Below, piece by piece: positions 35,203 to 43,813 of a stretch of DNA of 64,000 nt. The position numbers and the translations under genes are program-made. Under the pieces are notes generated by a model that worked only from the letters and a program-made list of their open reading frames with translations, did no database searches and was not told where the DNA came from. Origin of the DNA: Candidatus Sulfotelmatobacter sp. (GTDB taxonomy: Bacteria > Vulcanimicrobiota > Vulcanimicrobiia > Vulcanimicrobiales > Vulcanimicrobiaceae); contig DATJRY010000017.1 in the NCBI GenBank assembly GCA_035504415.1, forward strand, positions 1 to 64,000, written 5' to 3'. Numbering within the stretch: position 1 is the stretch's first letter; every line of letters starts with the position of its first letter.

Positions 35203-36812
35203 AGCCCCAGCGCGAGCGAGTCGGCGCGCGGGTCGGCGCCGCCGGCCAAGGTGCCGCGCTCGTGGTCGACCGCGATCGCGTGCGCGTGGCCCATCGCGTT
35301 CTCGTAGGGCCCGAGCGGCGCGACCTTGTGGCCGCGGCGCTCCAAGCCCGCGACGACGTCGTCGGGCATGCGCGACTCGACGATCACCAGCTCGCCCGGC
35401 TTGAGGTCGGGACGTTCCGTCAGCGTGTGACGGCCGTAGATCCAGCGCGGGAAGTCGAGTGCACGCTGCACGTCCAGGCCGCGGTCGGCGTACTGGTGCA
35501 AGAACTGCAGCTGGATCTGCGGTTGGCCGTCGCCGCCCATCGTCCCGAACACCAGCTCCGGCTTGCCGTCGCGCAAGAACATCGGCGGCGAGAGCGTGCT
35601 GAGTGGACGCTTCCCACCCGCGTAGACGTTCGGCGTCCCGGGGACGGTGGTGAAGTACGCGCCGCGGTTCTGCAGCACGACGCCGGTGCCGGCGACGACC
35701 AGTCCCGAGCCGAAGTTCATGTAGAGGCTCTGGATCAGCGAGACGGCCATGCCGTCTTCGTCGACGACGCACAGAAAGATCGTCCCCCCGCGATCGGCGC
35801 TGGGGGCGTGCAGCGAGGCGTGGTCGGGATCGATCTCGGCGCGCAGCGCGGCCATCCGTTCCGGCGCGAGCAAAGCGGCGACGCCGGAGTCGCCGAAGGC
35901 GGGATCGCAGAAGGTCGTATCGCGGATCGCGATCGCGCGCTTCATCGTCTCGACCGCGAGATGGTGCCACAGCGGCTGTTCCGCTTGCGCGTCGTTCGCC
36001 AGGGCGCCGGCGGCCAAGAGCAGCAGCGCGCCTTGCGAGTTCGGCGGGTGCGCCAACAGCTCGCCACCGCGCCAGGCGATGCGCAGCGGCGTCGTCGGCT
36101 CGGTGCGGTGCGCGGCCAGGTCGTCGAGCGTCATGCGGCTGCCGCCGGCACGCAGCGTCGCGACGATCCGTTCGCCGATCGCGCCGGTGTAGAACGCGTC
36201 CGCGCCGCCGGCGCGGATCGCCGCGATCGTCGCGGCGAGGTCGGGATTGCGCAGCACGTCGCCGGCACGCGGGAGGCGTCCACCGGGCAGGAAGATCGCC
36301 GCCGCGGCGGCGTCGGCGCGGAGCATCGCCGCGTTGAGCGCGACGTAGTTGGCGACGACGTCGGTGACCGCCCACCCGTCGCGCGCGAAGCGTTCGGCCG
36401 GCGCCAGCAGCTCGTCCAAGCCGAGCGTCCCGTGCGCGCGCCCGACGTCCTCCCACGAACGCACGCCGCCGGGAACCGAGACCGCGAGCGCGCCGCGCTC
36501 GGGCAGCGCGCCGCCGGGCAGCGCGTCGAGCGACGCCGTGCGCGGCGTGCGACCGCTGCCGTTGTACGAGACCGTGCCGGTGCGCGGATCGTGCACGATC
36601 CAGAAGGCGTCGCCGCCCAGACCGCAGCTGGCGGGGTAGGCGACGGCCAGCACCGCGTTGGCGGCGATCGCGGCGTCGACGGCGTTGCCGCCGCGCCGCA
36701 GCATCTCGAGCCCGGCGTCGGTGGCCTGCGCGTGCGGGGTGGCGACCATGGCACGGGTCGAGCGCGCGACCGCGCGTGAGGGCCAGGCGGTCACAGACGT
36801 GTCGGTCGGCAT
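35199..36812 (-). CDS. gamma-glutamyltransferase family protein
   Basis: A 537-residue Ntn-hydrolase precursor of the gamma-glutamyltranspeptidase family. The N-terminus has MVATPHAQATDAGLEMLRRGGNAVDAAIAANAVLAV. The self-cleavage point is probably the Thr of DRGGTIFLCVVDEDGMAVSL, after which VLQNRGAYF, RPLSTLSPPM and GTMGGDGQPQIQLQ follow. It lacks a clear signal peptide, so it resembles cytoplasmic YwrD-like or 7-ACA-acylase-type members. The start is ATG 36812; the longer open frame to 37511 is antisense of the next gene. It is divergent from kce, with 42 bp between starts. Confidence 0.9.
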   Translation of the reverse strand: MPTDTSVTAWPSRAVARSTRAMVATPHAQATDAGLEMLRRGGNAVDAAIAANAVLAVAYPASCGLGGDAFWIVHDPRTGTVSYNGSGRTPRTASLDALPGGALPERGALAVSVPGGVRSWEDVGRAHGTLGLDELLAPAERFARDGWAVTDVVANYVALNAAMLRADAAAAAIFLPGGRLPRAGDVLRNPDLAATIAAIRAGGADAFYTGAIGERIVATLRAGGSRMTLDDLAAHRTEPTTPLRIAWRGGELLAHPPNSQGALLLLAAGALANDAQAEQPLWHHLAVETMKRAIAIRDTTFCDPAFGDSGVAALLAPERMAALRAEIDPDHASLHAPSADRGGTIFLCVVDEDGMAVSLIQSLYMNFGSGLVVAGTGVVLQNRGAYFTTVPGTPNVYAGGKRPLSTLSPPMFLRDGKPELVFGTMGGDGQPQIQLQFLHQYADRGLDVQRALDFPRWIYGRHTLTERPDLKPGELVIVESRMPDDVVAGLERRGHKVAPLGPYENAMGHAHAIAVDHERGTLAGGADPRADSLALGL

Positions 36813-36854
36813 GCGCGCCGGGTTCGCGCGGGTGTGACGTGGAAGCCTGCGCGG

Positions 36855-37679
36855 GTGGACCCGTTGATCATCACCGTCGCGCCGATCGGCGCCGAGGTCA
36901 TGCCCGATCAGACGCCCTATCTGCCGGTCACGCCGGCGCAGCTGGGCGAGACCGCGCGCGCGATCCGTGCCGCCGGCGCGAGCATCGTGCACGTGCACTG
37001 CCGCAACGACGACGGGTCGAACACGCATGACGTGGGGCGCTTCCGCGCCGCCGCGCAGGCGGTGCGCGCCGCGAGCGACCTGATCGTGCAGTTCTCGACC
37101 GGCGGCGCGATCGGGATGACGCCGGCCGAGCGCGCCGCGCCGCTGCAGCTGCGGCCCGAGATGGCGACCCTGACCTGCGGCAGCGTCAACTTCGGCGACG
37201 ACGTCTTCGAGAACACGTTCCCGATCATGCGCGACATCGCGGCGAAGATCGCCGAGTACGGCGTCGTCCCCGAGCTCGAGATCTTCGATCTCGGGCACCT
37301 CGCGAACGCAAAACGGCTCGCCGCCGAAGGCGCGATCCGTTTGCCGGCGCACGTCGACTTCGTGCTGGGCGTCCCCGGCGCGCTCGACGCAAGCGTCGAA
37401 AATCTCGTTGCTTGCGTGCAAGCGCTGCCGTCCGGCTGTACGTGGTCGGTGGCGGGAATCGGGCGCATGCAGCTGCCGCTGGCGACCGTCGCCGTCGCGA
37501 TGGGCGGGCACGTCCGCGTCGGGCTGGAGGACAACCTCTACTACAGCCGCGGCCGGCTGGCGCGCAACGAAGAGCTGGTGGCGCGCGTGGTGCGCATCGC
37601 CGCGGAGCTCGGTCGCCCCGTTGCCACGCCCGACGAAGCCCGCCGCTTGCTCGGCATCAGGACCGCAACCGCCGCATAA
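36855..37679 (+). CDS. kce: Kce/BKACE-type beta-keto acid cleavage enzyme
   Basis: A 274-residue zinc enzyme that condenses a beta-keto acid with acetyl-CoA, like 3-keto-5-aminohexanoate cleavage enzyme of lysine fermentation. With GTG 36855 the key residues fall on the family numbering I remember: E14 (TVAPIGAE), zinc ligands H46 and H48 (IVHVHCR), then FSTGGA, and the acidic pair in RVGLEDN near the end. That is why I prefer 36855 to the in-frame GTG 36834. Members act on varied beta-keto acids, so the lysine link rests on the nearby kamB/kamC-like genes. Confidence 0.87.
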   Translation: MDPLIITVAPIGAEVMPDQTPYLPVTPAQLGETARAIRAAGASIVHVHCRNDDGSNTHDVGRFRAAAQAVRAASDLIVQFSTGGAIGMTPAERAAPLQLRPEMATLTCGSVNFGDDVFENTFPIMRDIAAKIAEYGVVPELEIFDLGHLANAKRLAAEGAIRLPAHVDFVLGVPGALDASVENLVACVQALPSGCTWSVAGIGRMQLPLATVAVAMGGHVRVGLEDNLYYSRGRLARNEELVARVVRIAAELGRPVATPDEARRLLGIRTATAA

Positions 37680-37744
37680 ACCCCAGGAGTCGCTTCCGGA
37701 CGGCCGGAACAGAGGTCGGTTCGTTCCCCCGGGAGGGCCCGTTT

Positions 37745-38719
37745 CTGTTCACCTACGTCGTCCGGCGGACGTTGCAGAGCATTCCTCTGCTCTTGCTCGT
37801 CTCCATCGTGATCTTCTCGATCCTCCAGGCCGCGCCCGGTGGTCCGCTCACGCCGTACCTGCAAAATCCGCATTTGACGGAAGCCGACATCGCTCGGCTC
37901 AAGCACAACCTCGGGCTCGATCAGCCCGCGTACGTTCAGTACCTCAAGTGGTTGTGGCAAGTGGTGCACGGCGACTTCGGCTGGTCGATGTCGAACTCGG
38001 AGACCGTCACGCAGGCGATCCTCGAGCGCGTTCCGGCGACGCTCGAGCTGATGGGCGCTTCGCTCGTCATCTCGGTCGGGCTGGGCGTCGTGTTCGGCAT
38101 CCTCAGCGCCGTCAAGCAGTATTCCTGGGTCGATTACCTGATCACGACGTTCGCCTTCTTCGGCCAGTCGATGCCGGTCTTCTGGTTCGCCGTCATGCTG
38201 CAGCTGCTGTTCGCCGTCTACGGCGTTCCGGTCGGCTTCGGCTACAAGATCCAGCTGCCGTCGGCGGGCTTGAGCGACTACGATCAGTTCGTGCTCGGTG
38301 ATCGCTTGCGCCACCTGGTGCTTCCGACGATCGTCCTCTCGCTGGCGTTCCTGGCGCAGTACAGCCGCTTCATGCGCAGCTCGATGCTCGAGGTGATCCG
38401 CACCGACTACATGCGGACCGCCGCCGCCAAGGGCGTCTCGCGGTTGGGCGTCATCTTCAAGCACGGCCTCAAGAACGCGCTGATCCCGCTGGTCACGGTC
38501 ATCGCGCTCACGCTGCCGGGCCTGGTCGCGGGCGCCGTCGTCACCGAGACGATCTTCGCCTGGCCCGGGATGGGCCGGCTGTTCCTCAACGCCCTGCAGC
38601 AATTCGATTTCGCGCTGCTGATGGGCTACCTGATGATGGTCTCGTTCTTCGTCGTGTTCTGCAACCTGTTGGCCGACGTGTGTTACGCCTGGCTCGACCC
38701 GCGCGTGAAGTACACCTGA
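37745..38719 (+). CDS. dppB: peptide/nickel ABC transporter permease, DppB-like
   Basis: A 324-residue inner-membrane permease of the Dpp/Opp/Nik family, with FTYVVRRTLQSIPLLLLVS at its N-terminus, GDFGWSMSNSE, the EAA-type loop DYMRTAAAKGVSRLGVIFKHGLKNALIPLVT, and ETIFAWPGMGRL. No ATG, GTG or TTG is suitably placed. A GGGAGG site (37731-37736) points to CTG 37745, which gives the usual family N-terminus, so I propose a rare CTG start. dppC follows with a 1-bp overlap. No binding protein or ATPase genes are alongside, so the rest of the importer is elsewhere or the permease is shared. Confidence 0.88.
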   Translation: MFTYVVRRTLQSIPLLLLVSIVIFSILQAAPGGPLTPYLQNPHLTEADIARLKHNLGLDQPAYVQYLKWLWQVVHGDFGWSMSNSETVTQAILERVPATLELMGASLVISVGLGVVFGILSAVKQYSWVDYLITTFAFFGQSMPVFWFAVMLQLLFAVYGVPVGFGYKIQLPSAGLSDYDQFVLGDRLRHLVLPTIVLSLAFLAQYSRFMRSSMLEVIRTDYMRTAAAKGVSRLGVIFKHGLKNALIPLVTVIALTLPGLVAGAVVTETIFAWPGMGRLFLNALQQFDFALLMGYLMMVSFFVVFCNLLADVCYAWLDPRVKYT

Positions 38720-39633
38720 TGGCGACGACGCTGCCGCTCGCGGCCGCCACCGCCGACGATTTCGTTCCCTCGAAGAACACTGTCTGGCGGCGCTTCCGCC
38801 GCCACAAGGTCGCGCTGGCGGGAATCGTCGTCCTCGCGTTGCTCGCGCTGATCGCGATCTTCGCCAAGCTGCTGGCCCCGCAGGACCCCAACTACATCGA
38901 CCAGGTCCACTGGCAGGGTTATCCGCTCGCCCCCGGCGTCGCCGGGCACATCTTGGGCACCGACGAGGTCGGGCGCGACTTGCTCTCGCGCTTGATGTTC
39001 GGCGCGCAGATCTCGCTGACCGTGGCCTTGTTCGCGGTCATCATGGAGATCGTGATCGGTACCGTGCTCGGCGCCGTCGCCGGCTACTACGGCGGGTGGA
39101 TCGACTTCGTGCTGATGCGCGTCACCGACGTCGTGCTCTCGATCCCGCTCTTGCCGCTGCTGCTGGTCATCACCGCGATCGTCGAAGCAACCTCGACCAA
39201 GGCCGCGCTGAGCTTCTTGGTCATCGTGCTGATCATCGGGGGCCTCTCGTGGCCCTCGGTCGCGCGTCTGGTGCGCGCCTCGTTCCTCTCGCTGCGCGAG
39301 CGCGAGTTCGCCGAGGCGGCGCGCGCGGTCGGCAACCGCGACGGCCGGATCATCTTCCGCCACCTGCTGCCCAATGCCGTCGCGCCGATCATCGTGCAGG
39401 CGACGCTCGACGTCGCGAACGTCATCATCCTCGAGTCGACCCTATCGTTCCTGGGCTTCGGCATCCAGCCGCCGACGGCGTCGTGGGGCAACATGCTGGC
39501 CAACTCGCAGAGCAACATCACGCAGGCGCCCTGGGCCGCGATCTTTCCGGGGTTGTGCATCTTGATCACGACGCTGGCGATCAACTATGTTGGTGATGGA
39601 TTGCGCGACGCGCTCGACCCCAATACGCGGTAG
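38719..39633 (+). CDS. dppC: peptide/nickel ABC transporter permease, DppC-like
   Basis: A 304-residue partner permease. The N-terminal cytoplasmic stretch (WRRFRRHKVALAG) leads to the first span. LGTDEVGRDLLSRLMFGAQISL is the DppC signature. The EAA loop is REREFAEAARAVGNRDGRIIFRHLLPNAVAPIIV, followed by ESTLSFLGFGIQPPTASWGNML and the closing YVGDGLRDALDP. Its ATG overlaps the dppB stop (TGATG), so the two are translated together and should form a heterodimer for uptake of peptides or similar solutes. The missing dppA/dppD/dppF genes are the notable feature. Confidence 0.94.
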   Translation: MATTLPLAAATADDFVPSKNTVWRRFRRHKVALAGIVVLALLALIAIFAKLLAPQDPNYIDQVHWQGYPLAPGVAGHILGTDEVGRDLLSRLMFGAQISLTVALFAVIMEIVIGTVLGAVAGYYGGWIDFVLMRVTDVVLSIPLLPLLLVITAIVEATSTKAALSFLVIVLIIGGLSWPSVARLVRASFLSLREREFAEAARAVGNRDGRIIFRHLLPNAVAPIIVQATLDVANVIILESTLSFLGFGIQPPTASWGNMLANSQSNITQAPWAAIFPGLCILITTLAINYVGDGLRDALDPNTR

Positions 39634-39654
39634 CCGCTAGACGGAGGGATCGCG

Positions 39655-41268
39655 ATGTCCCAGGCACGCCTCATCGTCCTGGTCGCCGTCACGGCGCTGG
39701 CGGGATGCGGTGCCGGGCAGAGCGTCCCTGGGACGCATCGTGACGCCGCGTCGAAGACGCGGGTAGCGCTGCGCATCACGATCCCGCACGCGAGCGCGCC
39801 GAACCAGGTCGGGCGGCGGCCGGCATATGTCTCGCCGGCGACGCAGAGCGCGACGGTCGACGTCACACCGCAGGGCAGCACGACACCCGTCGGCGGCTAC
39901 CCGCAGACGGTCGGGCTCACGCCGAGCTCGACCGGCTGCACCTCGTCGCTCGCGAGCACCGTCTGTACCCTCACGCTGAGCGTCGGTGCGGGAAGCTACG
40001 CGCTCACGCTGACGACGTACGACGGTGCGAATGCGACCGGGAACGTGCTTTCGGCTGCGCAGAGCGTGCCGTTCACCGTGCTCGCGGGGCAGGCGAACGC
40101 GGTTGCGGTAACGCTCGGCGGCGTTCCGGCCGGCGTCGCGTTCCTCTCGGGCAGCGCGGCGCTGACGGGATCGGCCCAGGCCGGATACCAACTGGCGTTC
40201 GGCGCGACGGCCGCGAACCTGTCGGTCTTCGGCGTCGATGCCGACGGCAACGTCATCCTGGGCGCCGGGGCGCCGGCGGTGAGCGTCACCAGCGGCAGCG
40301 CGCAGGTCGGCGTGAGCGGGCCGGCAACGGCGTCGCCGAACCTGGTGGAGCTGGCCTCGAACGGGCAGAGCGCGCCGGTCACCTTGACCGCAACGGTCAC
40401 CCCCGCCGCGACCAGCGGCGCGAACGCCGTGAGCGCAACGGTGGTGGTCAGCGTCCCACCGGCGAAGACGCTCTACCTCGTCCAGCTCGTGGGGAGCTCC
40501 GTCTACACCTACGACCAGCAAGGGGATCAGCAGGCGCTGCAGTTTTTCTGCAACGGCTGCGGCGAGGCCGAAGGGATCGCCTACGATCCGGTCGACCAGC
40601 TCGTCTACGTGTCGACCGTGCAACCCAGCGTGAACGCGTACAGCGCGGCGGGCGGCGCGTTGCAGCCGCTGAGCGGCGGTTTCCCGGGCCTGAGCGTCCC
40701 GCAAGGGATCGCGTACGACAGCGGTAACGGCCTGCTCTACGTCGTCGACGACCTCGCCGGCACGGTGCGCGCATACAACGAGCAAGGAAGTCAACAAACG
40801 CTCAGCGGGACGTTTCCGGGGCTCTCGTTCCCCGAGGCGATCGGGTACGATCCCGACAACGGCCTACTGTACGTCTCGCAAGATAGCGCGATCCTCGCGT
40901 TCGATCAGAACGGCAACCCGCAATCGACCAGCGGCGGCTTCCCGAATCTCACCGCGGCGCCGACCGGCATCACGTACGATACCGGAAACCGCCTCCTGTA
41001 CGTGAGCAACGAGGGCTACCAGCGCAACATCGGCCAGTTCGTCAACACGGTGACGGCGTACGACGCGCAGGGCGATCAGCAGCCGCTCAGCGGCGGCTTC
41101 CCGAACCTCTACAATCCCATCTCGATCGCGTACGACGCGGCGAACGGGCTCATCTACGTGGTGAACGAGTACAGCATCAATGCGTATGACGCGCAGGGGA
41201 ATCAGCAGACGCTGAGCGGGACGTTTCCGAACCTCGACGCGCCGGAAGCGATCGCGGCCGTGCCGTGA
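39655..41268 (+). CDS. lipoprotein with Ig-like and beta-propeller repeats
   Basis: A 537-residue lipoprotein with lipobox VTALAGC at the N-terminus. Residues about 40-270 are strand-rich and Thr/Ser-rich, probably Ig-like. From about residue 275, six repeats of about 45 residues each contain GIAYDxxNxLLYVxx followed by VxAYDxQGxQQxLSGxFPxL, which is a beta-propeller of the NHL/YncE kind. It should sit in the outer or inner membrane facing the periplasm or outside, and bind a ligand or partner; no enzyme motif is seen. GGAGGG precedes the ATG. It is similar in design to the NHL lipoprotein at 48.9-50.5 kb. Confidence 0.82.
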   Translation: MSQARLIVLVAVTALAGCGAGQSVPGTHRDAASKTRVALRITIPHASAPNQVGRRPAYVSPATQSATVDVTPQGSTTPVGGYPQTVGLTPSSTGCTSSLASTVCTLTLSVGAGSYALTLTTYDGANATGNVLSAAQSVPFTVLAGQANAVAVTLGGVPAGVAFLSGSAALTGSAQAGYQLAFGATAANLSVFGVDADGNVILGAGAPAVSVTSGSAQVGVSGPATASPNLVELASNGQSAPVTLTATVTPAATSGANAVSATVVVSVPPAKTLYLVQLVGSSVYTYDQQGDQQALQFFCNGCGEAEGIAYDPVDQLVYVSTVQPSVNAYSAAGGALQPLSGGFPGLSVPQGIAYDSGNGLLYVVDDLAGTVRAYNEQGSQQTLSGTFPGLSFPEAIGYDPDNGLLYVSQDSAILAFDQNGNPQSTSGGFPNLTAAPTGITYDTGNRLLYVSNEGYQRNIGQFVNTVTAYDAQGDQQPLSGGFPNLYNPISIAYDAANGLIYVVNEYSINAYDAQGNQQTLSGTFPNLDAPEAIAAVP

Positions 41269-41274
41269 GCGTCC

Positions 41275-41729
41275 GGCGGGAGCGCGTACAGGCCGCGTCC
41301 CCAGCGCGGCGATCTGCCGGAGCTGCGCGTCGGCGGTCGGCCGCAGGTCGATTCCGCTCACCTCGCGCCGGCGCGTCGTACCGAGCCGCGCGAGCGCGTT
41401 CAGCGTAGCGTCCAGACGCGCGGCGGGCACGCCGGAGCGCAGGGTGACGGGCAGGGCCCCGGATGCGCGTGCGTGCAGGAGCGCGCGTGCCGCCGCGGCC
41501 GCCGGCGCCGTGACCTCCAGCGTGAGCCGTGCGCGCAGGGCGATCAAGGGCGGCCGGCCGTCGGGGGCGCGGAAGACGACCGTCATGGGCGCCGCGGTCG
41601 GCGCGGCGCGCTCGGCCGCGGCTTCGCGAGCCTCGTAGGCTGCCAGTGCGCGGTGAAGAAGGCTTCGAACGCGAGCCGGTCGCGACCCGAGATGCGCTCG
41701 AGCAGCGCCCGGTCCTCGGCGTCGCTCAT
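41275..41729 (-). pseudogene. fused remnants of an ECF sigma factor and a DUF4349-like protein
   Basis: This stretch of nearly 500 bp without an intact gene holds debris. From ATG 41729, with a fair GAGGG site, 29 residues read like an ECF sigma N-terminus (DRALLERISGRDRLAFEAFF then TAHW). The sense then ends abruptly. In another frame, upstream of an internal ATG at 41586, runs LAAYEAREAAAERAAP and onward to LRARLTLEVTAPAAAAARAL, GVPAARLDATLNALARLG and EVSGIDLRPTADAQL. These are typical of DUF4349 proteins, often encoded as partners of sigma factors. I infer a deletion that removed most of the sigma gene and the 5' part of its partner. The C-terminal end is also missing. Confidence 0.5.
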
Positions 41730-41771
41730 CCGGCCCTCATACCGCTTGGTCGAGGGCCGGCAGGCAACGGT

Positions 41772-42173
41772 TCAGCCTTCGCGGGTCGGGGTGAAGTCGA
41801 GCGCCAGCGAGTTGATGCAGTAGCGCTCGCCGGTCGGGCGCGGGCCGTCGGGGAAGACGTGGCCCAGGTGCGAGTCGCAGGCCGCGCAGCGCACCTCGGT
41901 CCGGCGCATGCCGTGGGAGGTGTCCTCGATCAGCGTCACCCGGTCGCCGGCCTTCGGCTCCCAGAAGCTCGGCCAGCCCGAGCCGCTGTCGTACTTGGCG
42001 TCGGAGGCGAAGAGCTCGGCGCCGCAGGCGCCGCAGCTGTACGTCCCCGCATCCTTCTTGTGGTAGAGCGCGCCGGTGAAGGCTCGCTCCGTGGCGCCCT
42101 CGCGGAGGACCGCGAAACGGTCCGGGGAGAGCTCCGCGCGCCACTGCGCGTCGGTCTTGTTCTGGAGGTCCAT
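41772..42173 (-). CDS. msrB: peptide methionine sulfoxide reductase B
   Basis: A 133-residue MsrB that reduces methionine-R-sulfoxide. The two zinc CxxC pairs are in CGACGAELF and [13 protein letters not shown]. The substrate-side segments are SGSGWPSF and GMRRTEVRC, and the catalytic Cys is in [11 protein letters not shown]. No signal peptide, so it is cytoplasmic, unlike the msrA product encoded at 20.8 kb. It lies 18 bp downstream of the Fur-family gene on the same strand, so it is probably part of an oxidative-stress transcript. Confidence 0.96.
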   Translation of the reverse strand: MDLQNKTDAQWRAELSPDRFAVLREGATERAFTGALYHKKDAGTYSCGACGAELFASDAKYDSGSGWPSFWEPKAGDRVTLIEDTSHGMRRTEVRCAACDSHLGHVFPDGPRPTGERYCINSLALDFTPTREG

Positions 42174-42191
42174 ACACCTCCTAGAACACCG

Positions 42192-42602
42192 TCAGGGGTG
42201 CGCCGCGGTGCAGGTCGAGCAGCGCCCGGTGAAGGTCACGGCTTCGTCCTCGATGGCCACCCCGTACCGCTCGGCCAACGCGCGACGGGTGGCGGCGGGG
42301 ACGGCGAAGTCGAGATCGGCGATCGTGCCGCAGGTCGCGCAGCGGAAGTGGGCGTGCGGCGGCGCGGCGGGTTCGTAGACGGCGGACGCCTCACCGGGGA
42401 CGTCGATCTTCATCACTGCGCCCTGCTCGTGCAGGCGGGCGAGGCCACGGTGAACGGTGGCAAAGCCGATCCGGGGCTGGCGGGCGCGGGCCCGCAGCCA
42501 GATCTCTTGGGCGGTCAGGTGGTTGCCGTGGCCGGCCTCCTCGACCACCTCCAACAACGTCCGATAGTTGGGGGCCAAGTCTGTCGGATCGGCGGTTGAC
42601 AC
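42192..42602 (-). CDS. Fur-family regulator, PerR-like
   Basis: A 136-residue Fur-family repressor. The winged helix spans about residues 10-75 (HLTAQEIWLRARARQPRIGFATVHRGLARL). The dimerisation domain carries the metal histidines (PPHAHFRCATCG) and two CxxC motifs (CATC, CSTC) for a structural zinc. Facing a peroxiredoxin gene with about 97 bp between starts and followed by msrB, it is best read as a peroxide-responsive (PerR-type) regulator. A Zur or Fur role is not excluded. I could not pick out a convincing PerR box between the two genes. Confidence 0.87.
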   Translation of the reverse strand: MSTADPTDLAPNYRTLLEVVEEAGHGNHLTAQEIWLRARARQPRIGFATVHRGLARLHEQGAVMKIDVPGEASAVYEPAAPPHAHFRCATCGTIADLDFAVPAATRRALAERYGVAIEDEAVTFTGRCSTCTAAHP

Positions 42603-42699
42603 CGAGTGCGGGATGGGGTAGCCTCCGGGAGTGAAATCCGTTCTCAGTCAGTTATAGGCGAGTTCGGCTCCCAACACAAGAGTTTTTCGGAGGTTTTTT

Positions 42700-43254
42700 G
42701 TGCTAGCGAAGGTCGGTCAGCCGGCGCCCGCGTTCACCCTGCCGTCCACCAAGGGCGCGACCAGCGCCAAGGACCTGGGTCAGGAAATCAGCTTGTCGGA
42801 CTACCAGGGCAAGTGGTTGATCTTCTTCTTTTATCCGCTCGATTTCACGTTCGTGTGCCCGACCGAGATCACGGCGCTCTCGGACCGCTACGAGGAGATC
42901 AAGGACCTCGACGCCGAGGTGCTGGGCTGCTCGACGGACAGCGTCCACTCGCACTTCGCGTGGCTGAACACGCCGCGTGAGAAGAACGGCATCGCCGGGA
43001 CGGCCTATCCCCTGGTCGCCGACTTCACCAAGGAAGTCAGCCGCGCGTACGGCGTGCTCGACGAGGCGACCGGTGCCGCCCAGCGCGGGCTGTTCATCGT
43101 CGATCCCGAGGGCGTGCTGCGCTACGCGGTCGTGACCAACGACAACGTCGGCCGCTCGGTCGAGGAGACCCTGCGGGTCCTCCAGGCGCTCCAGACGGGC
43201 GGGCTGTGCCCGGCCGAGTGGACGCCGGGTAAGCAGCTGCTCAAGGTCGGCTGA
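42700..43254 (+). CDS. 2-Cys peroxiredoxin (AhpC/Prx1-like)
   Basis: A 184-residue peroxiredoxin that reduces H2O2 and organic peroxides. The peroxidatic Cys is C53 in FTFVCPTE and the resolving Cys is about 170 in GGLCPAEW, so it is a typical 2-Cys enzyme. Other motifs are GKWLIFFFYPLDF, GCSTDSVHSHFAW and YPLVADFTKEV. GTG 42700 is preceded by CGGAGG at the right distance. The thioredoxin-like gene starts five bases after its stop and may encode its reductant. It is probably controlled by the divergent Fur-family protein. Confidence 0.95.
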   Translation: MLAKVGQPAPAFTLPSTKGATSAKDLGQEISLSDYQGKWLIFFFYPLDFTFVCPTEITALSDRYEEIKDLDAEVLGCSTDSVHSHFAWLNTPREKNGIAGTAYPLVADFTKEVSRAYGVLDEATGAAQRGLFIVDPEGVLRYAVVTNDNVGRSVEETLRVLQALQTGGLCPAEWTPGKQLLKVG

Positions 43255-43259
43255 CGACC

Positions 43260-43727
43260 ATGCCGCTCCGGACCGGATCCGACATGCCGTCGCTCGACGG
43301 CGTCTCGACCTGGATCAACGGCGGCGCACCGAGTGACGAGGAGCTGGCCGGCAAGCCGCTCCTCGTCCACTTCTGGTCGGTGAGCTGCTACATCTGCCAC
43401 AACGTCGCCGCGGACGTCGCCGCCTGGCAGGCCGAGTACGGTCCCCAAGGCCTTGAGTTCGTCTCGGTCCACCAACCGCGCGGCCCCGAGGAGCTCGACG
43501 TCGCCGCCGTGACCGAAGACGCGCGGGGCCCGATGGGGATCACCTGGCGCACCGCGATCGACAACGAGCACGCCATCGTGCAGCGCTACGAGAACCAGTT
43601 CGTTCCGGCGTACTACCTGTTCGACCGCGACCACAAGCTGGTCCATCGCCAAGCGGGCGACCGCGGGTTCGAGCGTCTGCACGAGAAGATCGCCGCGCTG
43701 CTAAAGGAAGACGCGACGGCCGCCTGA
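43260..43727 (+). CDS. thioredoxin-like (TlpA/ResA-type) protein
   Basis: A 155-residue thioredoxin-fold protein with an active site CYIC (SVSCYICHN), the segment GKPLLVHFWSVS before it, and the cis-Pro region FVPAYYLFDRDHKLVHRQAG. It resembles TlpA/redoxin proteins but has no signal peptide, so it is probably cytoplasmic. It follows the peroxiredoxin gene by five bases and likely reduces it or another thiol partner. The CYIC centre differs from the common CGPC/CPHC types. Confidence 0.85.
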   Translation: MPLRTGSDMPSLDGVSTWINGGAPSDEELAGKPLLVHFWSVSCYICHNVAADVAAWQAEYGPQGLEFVSVHQPRGPEELDVAAVTEDARGPMGITWRTAIDNEHAIVQRYENQFVPAYYLFDRDHKLVHRQAGDRGFERLHEKIAALLKEDATAA

Positions 43728-43742
43728 GAGGAACCGTACCTC

Positions 43743-43771
43743 TTGTGGCACCGCCCCCGGCCGTGTAGACT
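43743..43771 (+). promoter_or_regulatory. promoter of tRNA-Leu
   Basis: TTGTGG (43743-43748), a 17-bp spacer and TAGACT (43766-43771) fit a primary-sigma promoter. Transcription would start near 43778, about 36 bases before the mature tRNA. Confidence 0.55.
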
Positions 43772-43813
43772 ATCGAGGTTGTCGGGGGCGGCTTGCCGTT
43801 CCCGGGACCCCGT

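Noticed and set aside
40540-41260. Repeated DNA segments as a direct-repeat array
   Set aside because: They are degenerate at DNA level and correspond to beta-propeller blades in the encoded lipoprotein.
42603-42699. PerR or Fur box between the Fur-family gene and the peroxiredoxin
   Set aside because: I looked for a TTATAAT-type palindrome; only a loose TCAGTTATAGG stretch is present, not enough to call.
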